Source: JALCSJ01 sp036788835 (lineage in GTDB: Bacteria > Bacillota > Negativicutes > Acidaminococcales > Acidaminococcaceae). Taken from it: a DNA stretch of 20,747 bases. Position 1 is the stretch's first letter. Each line of letters starts with the position of its first letter. Positions 1 through 7,782 of the stretch are shown piece by piece. Made by a program: the position numbers and the translations under genes. A model generated the notes under the pieces. That model did not search any database. It had not been told where the DNA came from and saw nothing but the letters and a program-made list of their open reading frames with translations. The stretch covers positions 1 to 20,747 of the forward strand of contig DAIQMR010000031.1 in assembly GCA_036788835.1 (NCBI GenBank). The letters are read 5' to 3'.

Positions 1-51
1 GGAACGGTGGCTCTCATTTTTCCGGACTGGTGGCTCCGCCACACCGTAATA
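1..51. mobile_element. Possible IS end fragment with 23-nt-period direct repeats
   Basis: Two copies of GGTGGCTC lie at 6-13 and 29-36, each preceded by a CGGA-type block, giving a repeat period of 23 nt. A short palindrome, GTGGC-TCC-GCCAC, occupies 30-42. Arrays of this kind recall the multiple terminal repeats of IS21-family elements, but that is from memory and was not searched. The stretch is cut by the window edge. It ends where recognisable IS3-type transposase codons begin near 52, so it probably marks the boundary of one element inserted in another. It could also be unrelated intergenic sequence. Confidence 0.35.
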
Positions 52-201
52 TTCAGAAGAAAATGGAAAGGTGTGTCTATTAATGATTTTATAGACAATT
101 TGGATAGGTATCTTCACTGGTATGGTGAGAAAAGGATCAAACTTTCATTGGGTGGAATGAGCCCTTTGCAATATAGGGAAAGTTTGGGATTAGCGGTATG
201 A
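52..201 (+). pseudogene. IS3-family (IS150-like) transposase OrfB, C-terminal remnant
   Basis: This is the last 49 codons of an IS3-family DDE transposase OrfB. The peptide has the family's C-terminal pattern: WKGVSINDFIDNLDRYLHWY, then EKRIKLSLGG, then MSPLQYRESLGL, ending in TGA at 199-201. A complete OrfB is roughly 270-290 residues and carries the catalytic aspartates and glutamate, all of which are missing. The reading frame continues leftward to a GTG at 7, but residues encoded by 7-51 do not look like transposase; they read through the repeat block, so the gene is broken near 52. It is the only plus-strand coding remnant in the window and faces the 3' end of wzx. It is not expected to be functional. 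Confidence 0.8.
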
Positions 202-202
202 A

Positions 203-228
203 GGTCCAAGAAAATGTCCGCACCCCCA
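203..228 (+). repeat. Probable right terminal inverted repeat of the IS3-type element
   Basis: Just after the transposase stop codon the sequence GGTCCAAGAAAATGTCCGCA, followed by CCCCCA, resembles the right end of IS150-group elements (GTCCAA...AAAATG...GCACCC) and ends in CA as IS3-family ends do. The partner left repeat is not in the window, so the exact end is a guess. The remaining bases 229-273 up to the wzx stop hold no gene and no clear terminator. Confidence 0.4.
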
Positions 229-273
229 TTTGGCTGATTTAGGTGGACCTTAACAATTTAGGAAAATATTTTT

Positions 274-1707
274 TTAGAAAAGTATTTTTCTTATATTATG
301 ACAAACGAAATCCCTAAATTGTTCTAATCCAATAAAATAAAATTCGGTAAATTTTACTTTTAGTAAAAAATGTACTCGTAGCATCCAAACCCAGTTATTA
401 TATAAAGCTTGAACAATCATTGCTCCATAAATAATTCCTTCAATACCAAAGTTAAAATATTTTATTAGCACTATTGAAAGACAAACGCCTAAAATTCCTG
501 ATAAACAATATGACTTAGCATATGGAATACTATTGGTATTAGAAATATATGATGAGAAAAGACCCTGCCTGTTTAGCAAAAATATATAAATTGCTATAAC
601 AATAAATAGATGAGTATTTATTATTATACCTTTATTAAAAAAATTCAATAGAGGAGGAATTAGAAAATAAGAAAATAATGTACAACATGAGAATAATATA
701 TCATAATTTACGATAGATAAGGATAACATTTTAATGGATGCCTTCAGATCATTTTTTGCATAAGCCATCTGCATCAAAGGTTGACACGCATTATAATAAG
801 ACCAAGAAAACATACCTATTGCCATCATAATCTGCATAGTAAGTGAAAACATCCCAGTAATTGTCAACGAGAAAAATGTTGAACAAATTAAGGTATTGGC
901 TTGGCTAACAATAAATCCAGATATTGAAACTAACCCTTCACGCCAAGTATTGTGCCAAATTTTTAAAAATATTTTTTTGAAATCAGTAATATTTTTTTCT
1001 TTTAAAAATATCGCATTAGTAACAATATTATTGCTAAGTAATTGTCGTTTACATAAGAAACGAAAAATAAATCCATATGCCAAATATGCTGTTGAAACAG
1101 CAATTAAATTAGTTCCATTCATTAATAATATAATTGCAATTATTATTTGGATAATACGTGCATACACATTTGCTTTGTTGTAGTATTCAACTTCTCCTAT
1201 TCCTCTTAAAAATATGGTATAAAATCCATAAAACAAGTTCACAAATATAGCCAAGCAGTAAACTAGCCATGCGATCATAACATTATTATTCCAAATCAAA
1301 TTTCCAATTTTAATAATGTATAATGTTCCAAAAGTCAATAACAAAAAGAGTGCTAATAAAGCAATGCTAGAATATATTCTTTTGCTTACTAAATATACAC
1401 TATTTAATAATTGTATATTAGGTTCCTTATACCTTCGTTTTCCTACACCTTCACTTTCAATACTTTCTGCTCCACTCCAAGCATAGGCAAAATTTCTAGA
1501 CATTGTTGGGTCAAATCCAAAATTAAGCAACGACACAAAACTTCCTATGCTGGTAAAAACAAACCAAAGTCCTATATGATTACTGTCTAAATAATGCAGA
1601 AGAAACGGCAATAAAAAGAAATTACTTCCCATTGCAAATATAATTCCAAAATAGCTCCATATCACATCTTTTTTTGTTGGATGGCTGAGATCATTCTTCA
1701 TGCTCAT
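274..1707 (-). CDS. wzx: Wzx-type polysaccharide flippase (MATE/MOP superfamily)
   Basis: This is a 477-residue integral membrane protein with about a dozen hydrophobic segments spread over its length, separated by short basic loops. That fits the Wzx/RfbX family, which flips undecaprenyl-diphosphate-linked repeat units across the inner membrane. The N-terminus begins MSMKNDLSHPTKKDVIWSYF and runs straight into the first helix (FGIIFAMGSNFFLLPFLLHY). I chose the ATG at 1707, overlapping the preceding GT9 gene by 17 nt, because GGAG lies 10 nt upstream; a longer TTG start at 1737 has no such site. It is the last gene of the operon and is followed on the left by IS debris. Sequence in this family is poorly conserved, so the assignment rests on topology, length and the neighbouring polymerase and transferases. 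Its base composition is strongly AT-rich, typical of horizontally exchanged wzx genes. Confidence 0.88.
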   Translation of the reverse strand: MSMKNDLSHPTKKDVIWSYFGIIFAMGSNFFLLPFLLHYLDSNHIGLWFVFTSIGSFVSLLNFGFDPTMSRNFAYAWSGAESIESEGVGKRRYKEPNIQLLNSVYLVSKRIYSSIALLALFLLLTFGTLYIIKIGNLIWNNNVMIAWLVYCLAIFVNLFYGFYTIFLRGIGEVEYYNKANVYARIIQIIIAIILLMNGTNLIAVSTAYLAYGFIFRFLCKRQLLSNNIVTNAIFLKEKNITDFKKIFLKIWHNTWREGLVSISGFIVSQANTLICSTFFSLTITGMFSLTMQIMMAIGMFSWSYYNACQPLMQMAYAKNDLKASIKMLSLSIVNYDILFSCCTLFSYFLIPPLLNFFNKGIIINTHLFIVIAIYIFLLNRQGLFSSYISNTNSIPYAKSYCLSGILGVCLSIVLIKYFNFGIEGIIYGAMIVQALYNNWVWMLRVHFLLKVKFTEFYFIGLEQFRDFVCHNIRKILF

Positions 1708-2887
1708 TACGGCTTTTCTCCAATTTAATATATTCAAGCTGCTTTACAACTGCACTGAAAACTTCTTCGACACTTATACTTTCCACACATTTGTAACTCT
1801 TCTGTGAGCAAAATTCAAAACAAGGACTACAGCTTACATGAGGGGTTATATTAATTGCCTTTTCGCTATATGGCTTGAAAAGTTGTGGCACGCTAGATGT
1901 AAAAATAGTAACTAGTCTTTTGTCAAATGCCGCCGTAATATGTCCACATCCACTGTCATTACATATAACTAAAGAACATAAATCTAAAATTCTTATATAG
2001 TTCTCCAATGATTCCTTAATTACAACAGAATTGACTTTACTCTTTTTTGCAGCCTCCACAATAGGAGAAATGATATCATCCTCGTTCAATCCATTAAAAA
2101 TGAATAGAACAATTTTATCATTATGCAAACCGGCAATTTTTTCAACTAACAAATTATATTTCATCCACATCTTCATTCTTGCACTTGCCCCAGGATGTAT
2201 TCCTATGATGATACTATCTTCTTGCAAATGGTGTTGTTCTTTAAAAATTCTATTGTCTTCTATGTGTTTATATGACAATTGCAGCAAAGGTCTGCATAGT
2301 CTCTTTGGTGTTTTAAGTCCAAGCTTAGCTAATAGATTTATCCTATCATCTACTACATGTCTAGGTTTTTTATCTCTTAATATAAATGCATCCATTAATG
2401 CTCCTGATCCCAAAAAGTCGTAACTAGCAATAAATTTTACTTTGAGCAATTTAAAAGTTAATATACTAATTATTGTTCCAATATCACTAATCCCAAGGTC
2501 ATACTTTTTGTGTTTGAAATTATTAATTACATTTAAAAATTTCATTGGGTGCAAAATTGCTTGTTTTAAGCCAAAATATCTTCCATTCATATCCTCAACG
2601 GTTTCAAACTCATCTATATCTGGTGAAAATTCAGCAATGACTTTTCCATGTCTTCTTGCGGCTAATGTAATAGTTGAGTCTGGATAATTATATTTTAATA
2701 TTCTAACCATCACTGTCTGCATGGTGACATCACCAATAGCGCCATAAGAAAACACTATGATATTCTTCACCACTTTAGGTAAAGGGCGTGACTTATGCTT
2801 AATTAGTTTTAACACTGTACCAAAAGTTTTCACCCATTTATCAGTTACTCTTAACAAATAATCATCAAAAGAGTATTCTGTTTTCAT
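1691..2887 (-). CDS. Glycosyltransferase family 9 (heptosyltransferase-like)
   Basis: This 398-residue GT-B enzyme has the GT9 signature elements. Near the N-terminus is a glycine/aspartate loop, SYGAIGDVTMQT (residues 47-58). The nucleotide-binding half starts with IGIHPGASARMKMW (228-241), and a donor-site motif CNDSGCGHITAA lies at 309-320. The C-terminal part carries a cysteine cluster (CSPCFEFC at 353-360 and a further Cys at 367), which many GT9 proteins have. GT9 enzymes typically transfer heptose or other sugars from nucleotide donors in lipopolysaccharide assembly; the actual sugar here cannot be told. The ATG at 2887 was chosen because AAGGTGG sits 5 nt upstream; the alternative GTG at 2896 would overlap that site. 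It follows the polymerase gene by about 67 nt and overlaps wzx. Its presence is one hint that the host is a diderm. Confidence 0.85.
   Translation of the reverse strand: MKTEYSFDDYLLRVTDKWVKTFGTVLKLIKHKSRPLPKVVKNIIVFSYGAIGDVTMQTVMVRILKYNYPDSTITLAARRHGKVIAEFSPDIDEFETVEDMNGRYFGLKQAILHPMKFLNVINNFKHKKYDLGISDIGTIISILTFKLLKVKFIASYDFLGSGALMDAFILRDKKPRHVVDDRINLLAKLGLKTPKRLCRPLLQLSYKHIEDNRIFKEQHHLQEDSIIIGIHPGASARMKMWMKYNLLVEKIAGLHNDKIVLFIFNGLNEDDIISPIVEAAKKSKVNSVVIKESLENYIRILDLCSLVICNDSGCGHITAAFDKRLVTIFTSSVPQLFKPYSEKAINITPHVSCSPCFEFCSQKSYKCVESISVEEVFSAVVKQLEYIKLEKSRNEHEE
1718..1721 (-). promoter_or_regulatory. Ribosome binding site deciding the wzx start
   Basis: GGAG on the minus strand lies 10 nt before the ATG at 1707, inside the 3' end of the GT9 gene. 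It supports the 477-residue Wzx over the longer TTG-initiated form. Confidence 0.6.
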
Positions 2888-2892
2888 ATATA

Positions 2893-2899
2893 CCACCTT
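2893..2899 (-). promoter_or_regulatory. Strong ribosome binding site of the GT9 gene
   Basis: AAGGTGG on the minus strand, 5 nt before the ATG at 2887. It fixes the start of the GT9 gene and rules out the GTG at 2896, which lies inside it. Confidence 0.6.
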
Positions 2900-2954
2900 A
2901 CTACAACAATTAATATTTCTTTTATCATCAAATTATTTACTGAGTACATAAATT

Positions 2955-4211
2955 TTAAATTTTGATTTTTAACTTGAAAACATGTTTCCATACATAGTAC
3001 CCACTCACAAATACTACAATTAATGTACTTGCACTTGATATGAAAACGAAATTATTTAAAGGTAGCGAAAGCATTTCATAAAAAATCAGAAAATCTATTA
3101 ATTTTTTATAATTATAATTCTCTATGTTTTTGCTTTTTGCATGTACAACTCCACAAAAAGCATCAAAACAAAATAGGCCTATAACTCCTATATTATTAAT
3201 TATTGTAACGCATAATGGCATAAATCGTACATACTTCATTAAATAATTATCCATTAGTTCCACAATAGGCGCACCTTGTATTACTTCATATCCTAAAGGA
3301 AATAATCCAAGCAAAAAATTACCAACAGATGAGAGAAATAAATCGGTAATAAAATGAGATGTATATACAAACCCAAATCCAAAATAACCATAAAACAAAG
3401 TTATAACTCCAACAATAGATGGAAAAAAATAATAAAGGACTCCCGTTTTATTTATTTCCCATTCTGTAGAATAATAATAAAAATCAGGCGTAAGGCCTCT
3501 TCCAAGTAAATTTGACGAATAAAATGCGCTACAAATAATACATAAGATAATAATGAATATAAGATGCTGTAATTTTTTTCTGTCTTGTTGGTTTAATACA
3601 ATATATATACTTATAACAAGTAGTTCAAATAATTCAAAGCTTGTACCTCTTGCAATTCCAAAATATAAATGGCTACAAGTTATCAGAAATAAATATACTT
3701 TCTCCGCCATCTTTAAACGTCCATCTTTCAAAAAAAACACTATAAATGAAAAGAAGAATAGAAATTTTACAACAAAATTAATCAAGATAAACGGTATTTT
3801 GATTGCAGTAAATACACCCAATTGGTTATCAAAAGCATGTGTTTGATAATCATAATAAAAATTGCTCGTTCCAGAAAGCAAACTGCGAATTATACTAATT
3901 GGAGTCTGTCCTGTGTAAAAATTAGCTGAAACAGCTGACATTAATAGCACTGCTATACCAAGAACAATAAGTTTTCCCCCACTGAGGTTGGAAATAATAT
4001 CATCTACAATCTTCAGTTCACTTTTATTTTCCTTTCTGATATGTCCATCTCCACAAACAAAAAGAAAAAAATTGATCCACATCAAGAAAAAAGCTGGTAA
4101 CAAATCTATTAACTTCAAAGTTGTTACGTCATATAAAGCAATTAAATAAAAACTATAAATTAAATATATAATGCCCACACTCTGAATAAGTCGCAAGTTT
4201 AACACCGCCAA
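2955..4211 (-). CDS. wzy: Wzy-like O-antigen/capsule polymerase (5' end possibly frameshifted)
   Basis: This 418-residue protein is almost entirely hydrophobic helices joined by short loops. It has one longer polar stretch after about residue 230 (LGRGLTPDFYYYSTEWEINK), compatible with the large periplasmic loop of Wzy polymerases, which join lipid-linked repeat units. No sequence signature is decisive; the call rests on topology, length and position beside wzx and the transferases. The start is odd. In this frame an in-frame TGA lies directly before the TTG at 4211, and neither that TTG nor the GTG at 4205 has a good ribosome binding site. A well-placed ATG at 4242 (AGGAG just upstream, 8 nt after the preceding stop) opens a frame that is off by one nucleotide and ends at 4153. 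A one-base indel between about 4212 and 4153 would give a normal start, so the true gene may reach 4242. Confidence 0.72.
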   Translation of the reverse strand: MAVLNLRLIQSVGIIYLIYSFYLIALYDVTTLKLIDLLPAFFLMWINFFLFVCGDGHIRKENKSELKIVDDIISNLSGGKLIVLGIAVLLMSAVSANFYTGQTPISIIRSLLSGTSNFYYDYQTHAFDNQLGVFTAIKIPFILINFVVKFLFFFSFIVFFLKDGRLKMAEKVYLFLITCSHLYFGIARGTSFELFELLVISIYIVLNQQDRKKLQHLIFIIILCIICSAFYSSNLLGRGLTPDFYYYSTEWEINKTGVLYYFFPSIVGVITLFYGYFGFGFVYTSHFITDLFLSSVGNFLLGLFPLGYEVIQGAPIVELMDNYLMKYVRFMPLCVTIINNIGVIGLFCFDAFCGVVHAKSKNIENYNYKKLIDFLIFYEMLSLPLNNFVFISSASTLIVVFVSGYYVWKHVFKLKIKI

Positions 4212-4246
4212 TCACTATACTTCTAAAAACATAATGAATCATAATA

Positions 4247-4251
4247 CTCCT
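4247..4251 (-). promoter_or_regulatory. Ribosome binding site for the expected wzy start at 4242
   Basis: AGGAG on the minus strand overlaps the stop codon of the preceding glycosyltransferase and lies 4 nt before an ATG at 4240-4242. That ATG opens a frame of only 29 codons (4242-4153), off by one from the long wzy frame. The site is the main evidence that wzy has lost its native start through a frameshift. Confidence 0.55.
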
Positions 4252-5569
4252 ATAAGTTGCTTCTTAATACTCCACAAACAATATCATGAAATTGTGATCG
4301 AATAATTTGAGGATCCAAGTTTTCCTGATATTTTTTTTTAGCTATCATCGATAAATTACGTTGTAAGTCTTCGTCTTTCAAAAAAGATTGCACTTTATTC
4401 CCAATATGATTTTCGTCAGTGATACAAAAAGCGCAATCTTTTAAATACTGTATGGCTGCAACTTCGTCTGGTCCTATTGCTAATATAGGTTTGGCATATG
4501 ATAAGTATTCCGTAATTTTTGTTGAAAACGAATACTTAACTGCCGCTATGTTTTTTTCATCAAATGATTCTACAAAGACTAAAACATTACTCTTACATAA
4601 GGCCGATTTCAATTCCTTTCTATTCAAACTTCCTGAAAATTTACATGCGTTGTATATATTCAATTGCTTAATAATTTTTGAGTCTATATTGCCTTGAGAA
4701 TATATGCTAAGAAATGCTTTTCTAGAATTATTTTCATTGTATCTTTTAATTGCAAGTCCTATCGTCTGAAGTGTCTTATACCTATTATGATGTAATCCAC
4801 CAGCATATATTAACTGAATTACATCATTTTTATCAGTATCTATACTAGTACCATCTAAACAAGTATTATCTTCAGCAATATTGAATGGCATCGCAACACT
4901 TTTTTCCCCAAGCAGTTTATAATATTCTTTCTGCATTGGTACTGATATTGTAAATAATTTATCACTGATGTTTAATATATGTTTTGTCTTCCTTAAAAGT
5001 AATTTTCTTCTTAATCGCCAAAACATTGAGACATTCTTACGCGGTGCAATATAATCATCACCCATAAATACAATTAATTTTGTATCATATCGTTTTTTTA
5101 TATATTCTGCAATATCACAGGCAAATGCTGAGTCAGCTAGCAGAAGAGCAACTACATTTGGTCTACATTCGTCCAACCATAAATTTAATTTTTTTGTATT
5201 CCATTTTCCTAACTTCCATATTAATTCTCTAAATATTCTTGATAGCTCATATTGCTTTGCCCAATTAATTAAGTTTGTTGCATTAGTCTCACTATTTTCA
5301 CTACATCTATCATCTTTGTAAATGTCAGCATATCCTGCTTCTTTACCCCATATTACACTTTTAACCATATCTTTATCAGTAATTCTATAATAATTGCAAT
5401 AAGGCAATTTTTCTATTGGCTCATTACTAAAAAAAACCTCGTAAATATTTTCTGTTTTAAAAACAGAAAATAATGAAGCTGCGGTTTTTCCATTATTTTT
5501 TGTATTACTAAAAACAGTTGAAGCAACCACGACAATGCGCGGTTCGTTTTTTTTTGAATTTTCACCCAT
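4250..5569 (-). CDS. GT-B glycosyltransferase (GT4/GT1-like)
   Basis: This 439-residue protein has two-domain GT-B architecture. The N-terminal Rossmann half begins RIVVVASTVFSNTKNNGKT and includes a VFMGDDY segment in its second part. The C-terminal half opens with LIYAGGLHHNRYKTLQTIG and holds a nucleotide-sugar-binding region around FSTKITEYLSYAKPILAIG, the place where GT4 enzymes have their EX7E-type motif. It should transfer a sugar from a nucleotide donor to the growing lipid-linked repeat on the cytoplasmic face. Donor and acceptor cannot be predicted. I chose the ATG at 5569, with GGTG 6 nt upstream; GTG codons at 5578 and 5581 are alternatives that add three or four residues. The gene lies 36 nt after an AAC(3)-fold gene and 8 nt before the expected wzy start, so it is co-transcribed. 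The AT-rich composition and the many lysines and asparagines match the other left-hand genes. Confidence 0.8.
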   Translation of the reverse strand: MGENSKKNEPRIVVVASTVFSNTKNNGKTAASLFSVFKTENIYEVFFSNEPIEKLPYCNYYRITDKDMVKSVIWGKEAGYADIYKDDRCSENSETNATNLINWAKQYELSRIFRELIWKLGKWNTKKLNLWLDECRPNVVALLLADSAFACDIAEYIKKRYDTKLIVFMGDDYIAPRKNVSMFWRLRRKLLLRKTKHILNISDKLFTISVPMQKEYYKLLGEKSVAMPFNIAEDNTCLDGTSIDTDKNDVIQLIYAGGLHHNRYKTLQTIGLAIKRYNENNSRKAFLSIYSQGNIDSKIIKQLNIYNACKFSGSLNRKELKSALCKSNVLVFVESFDEKNIAAVKYSFSTKITEYLSYAKPILAIGPDEVAAIQYLKDCAFCITDENHIGNKVQSFLKDEDLQRNLSMIAKKKYQENLDPQIIRSQFHDIVCGVLRSNL

Positions 5570-5605
5570 TCTATTCACCACGACCTGTTTAAATTGATCA
5601 TTTCA

Positions 5606-6553
5606 TTAGACTTTCTTCAAATCCTTTTTTTCTATTTTGTAAAGGAATTTACCTTTTTTTGCTTCTAATATTAGAAAATCAACAAACTTTTTTGGATTAT
5701 CTATGCATTCTATTAATATTCCGTTATTAGTTCTTTTTAAAACTCCTATATCACGTAACACTTTTTCAAGATGATAGCTACCTACACATCGAGCCCATTT
5801 ACCTGCCCTAAGACGTGCATAAAACTTTTTTGATGTTCCCATATTGTCAATTTTACAAGTGATAGTATCCCACCAATTGTTCACTGGCCATGTATCATCC
5901 ATCATATCTTCTGCACAGTGCATTACTGTACAAGCATCTTTTGCCTTAAGTCCTAAAAACAAAATTTTAGCATTATGATTCAAACAATAATACCACGATG
6001 ATTTCATACCATGAGGTAAATCACTTTTCATATTATCAACCATCATTTCTTTTGCACAATCTCCCTTGGCTGCAAGCGTATTCAAAGGAAAATCACTTAT
6101 TTCAATTCCATCAAAAGAAAGGAATTCATAAGGCAATATACCAGTCCATGGTATAATATGATTTTTATTAAAGGGAAAAACCTGTTCTCCATTAATCTTT
6201 TTCATATTTCGTTTGCCAGCATATTGAAAGACCGGAAAAACAATGGTTCCTTTCTCTCCTACGCTTTCAAGTAAGCAATTAATAATTTCTTTGGGAGATA
6301 AATCAATATTTCTCAATCCGCCCAAATCCGAATGAACCATAACTAAGTCACCAGATCTAATTCCTATCTTTCGTAAAAGCTCTAGAAAGCAATTTTTATC
6401 TATTTTTATTTGTGCTTTACTAGCTTGCCTATTTTTAATCATTTTACGTTTTAATCGTTTTTTAATTTCCGGGTATTTTTCCAACTGTTTACGGCACATA
6501 CTTTCAAGGCTTGGATAGTTTTCTAGCAAAAATATAATAGCTTGCTTAAACAC
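5606..6553 (-). CDS. AAC(3)-family N-acyltransferase (first of two in the operon)
   Basis: This 315-residue member of the antibiotic_NAT (AAC(3)) fold uses an acyl-CoA, or possibly an acyl carrier protein, to acylate an amine. Family landmarks are all present: MVHSDLGGL (72-80), the strand GTIVFPVFQYAG (102-113), PLNTLAAKGD (156-165), an acetyl-CoA-binding-type strand ILFLGLKAKDACTVMH (197-212), and the putative catalytic His212 followed by Glu215. An extra basic N-terminal region of about 50 residues precedes the fold. The start is a GTG at 6553 with GGAG 9 nt upstream. In polysaccharide loci such enzymes usually modify amino sugars rather than antibiotics, and the neighbours (a glycosyltransferase and an unrecognised protein) support that. 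It is only distantly similar to the second AAC(3)-type protein at 17635-18492, so the two probably act on different amines or acyl donors. Confidence 0.82.
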   Translation of the reverse strand: MFKQAIIFLLENYPSLESMCRKQLEKYPEIKKRLKRKMIKNRQASKAQIKIDKNCFLELLRKIGIRSGDLVMVHSDLGGLRNIDLSPKEIINCLLESVGEKGTIVFPVFQYAGKRNMKKINGEQVFPFNKNHIIPWTGILPYEFLSFDGIEISDFPLNTLAAKGDCAKEMMVDNMKSDLPHGMKSSWYYCLNHNAKILFLGLKAKDACTVMHCAEDMMDDTWPVNNWWDTITCKIDNMGTSKKFYARLRAGKWARCVGSYHLEKVLRDIGVLKRTNNGILIECIDNPKKFVDFLILEAKKGKFLYKIEKKDLKKV

Positions 6554-6568
6554 ACACGTTCACTCCTT

Positions 6569-7681
6569 CTAAAACAATAATTTCAGTGTTTTTCCATCAT
6601 AATCTTCACAACTCATAGGGCACATATAAATTTCTTTACAAGCCGTTTGACAAGGAAACAAAACATTTCCGAATTGGCATAGAGTCATAGGAAATAAATC
6701 TTTTTTTATCGTTAAAACATCATTAAAGTTATTTTTGAAATTGTACATAATCACATGACTATTTCGATCGGCAACCCCATAACCCAATCGATAAGTAAAC
6801 AAATATTGTATACCTTTTATTCTGCTATCTGGTTCAACAGATGTTGAAAACAACATAACATTTGCATCTTTTTCAAAAACATTTCCATATATACATGGTC
6901 CAGGCATATCGTATATTTCTTTTTCTATAACCATATTATTTTCAAACTTCACTTCTCTTATAAAATTTTTTTCTAGTGGAGTATCAGTTGCATATATAAA
7001 TCCATTAACAGTTGGTGCTAAAACACATGTTCTGTATTTTTGTTTACCTCCTAAGAGTAAATTGGGGGTCGAAAAATTATCTTGAATTTCCCAAATTCCC
7101 GACTCAGCATCGCTATCTCCTGTCAACACCAATAATCTGTTATTATACTTATCAACAACAATACCGTGAATATGCTCTATTTGACCGGCTTCAAAAATAA
7201 CCACCTTACGCCATTTATCATCTATTCTTGCATATATACAAGTTTCTTCATGATGAGGATTTCCCCAGTATTCCCCATATAAAATACAATCCGGAAATTT
7301 TTTTAAACCATTTACCTTGCAAAATGATAATGGATTATTCATTCCTTCCCTAAATTTATGATCCAATACAATTGTTTTTGATTGCAAATTAACTAAAAAC
7401 ACTTTGCCATGATAAGAGAGTATAAATTTATAATCATCTATCCACATAGCACAACGTGGTTCAAGCCGAAACATTCTAACTAAAATGCGTATATATGACA
7501 AATACTTTTTTATACCCATCTCTGGTAAATAACCTAAAGAAAACATTTTCCCGTGTTTCCTATCAACAACAACTAATTTTCCTAATGAAAAATAAACAGC
7601 GAAAAGATGATTAATACATAGCATACGCATTTTACTTACTATTTCGATGTTACCATCCACTTCACTATTCACTAACAACAT
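6569..7681 (-). CDS. Unrecognised protein, probably a beta-propeller
   Basis: I do not recognise the family. The 370-residue product has no signal peptide and no clear membrane helix, so it is probably cytoplasmic. It consists of repeated short beta-strand segments with aromatic and glycine turns. One region runs GEYWGNPHHEETCIYARI, then IEHIHGIVVDKYNNRLLVLT, then GDSDAESGIWEI (about residues 134-194), reminiscent of the blades and Asp-box-like turns of sialidase or BNR propellers. The C-terminus carries a cysteine cluster (CQTACKEIYMCPMSC). It may recognise or process a glycan or lipid-linked intermediate, but no catalytic set can be assigned. The ATG at 7681 sits very close to AGAGGGG; the next codon, TTG at 7678, is better spaced, so the true start may differ slightly. 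It follows wbjD after a 100-nt gap, the largest in the operon, and leads the AT-rich left block. Confidence 0.7.
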   Translation of the reverse strand: MLLVNSEVDGNIEIVSKMRMLCINHLFAVYFSLGKLVVVDRKHGKMFSLGYLPEMGIKKYLSYIRILVRMFRLEPRCAMWIDDYKFILSYHGKVFLVNLQSKTIVLDHKFREGMNNPLSFCKVNGLKKFPDCILYGEYWGNPHHEETCIYARIDDKWRKVVIFEAGQIEHIHGIVVDKYNNRLLVLTGDSDAESGIWEIQDNFSTPNLLLGGKQKYRTCVLAPTVNGFIYATDTPLEKNFIREVKFENNMVIEKEIYDMPGPCIYGNVFEKDANVMLFSTSVEPDSRIKGIQYLFTYRLGYGVADRNSHVIMYNFKNNFNDVLTIKKDLFPMTLCQFGNVLFPCQTACKEIYMCPMSCEDYDGKTLKLLF

Positions 7682-7782
7682 TCCCCTCTAAAATATGAAC
7701 ATACTATCTAATAAACATTAAATCTAACTAACAATATATATAGGAGCATTGACAAAAATAAAGCTATCATTTTAAAATAGTT
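7682..7782 (-). other. Largest intergenic gap inside the operon
   Basis: These 101 AT-rich bases separate wbjD from the propeller-like gene. I see no convincing hairpin followed by a T-run. A possible weak promoter on the minus strand pairs TTGTTA with TAGATA at 18-nt spacing, but AT-rich sequence yields such matches by chance. The gap coincides with the change from the moderately AT-rich right genes to the very AT-rich left genes. Confidence 0.3.

Noticed and set aside
201..251. Perfect 8-bp inverted repeat AAGGTCCA/TGGACCTT around a 35-nt spacer, as a terminator or operator
   Set aside because: The spacer is long and no T-run follows on either strand. It overlaps the probable IS terminal repeat, so chance or IS origin is more likely.
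1708..1737. N-terminal extension of Wzx from a TTG at 1737
   Set aside because: The ATG at 1707 has GGAG at suitable spacing and leads directly into the first membrane helix.
5606..6553. Aminoglycoside resistance gene (AAC(3))
   Set aside because: The fold matches, but the gene is buried in a polysaccharide operon, has an extra N-terminal region and has a divergent paralogue in the same operon; a biosynthetic acyltransferase fits better.
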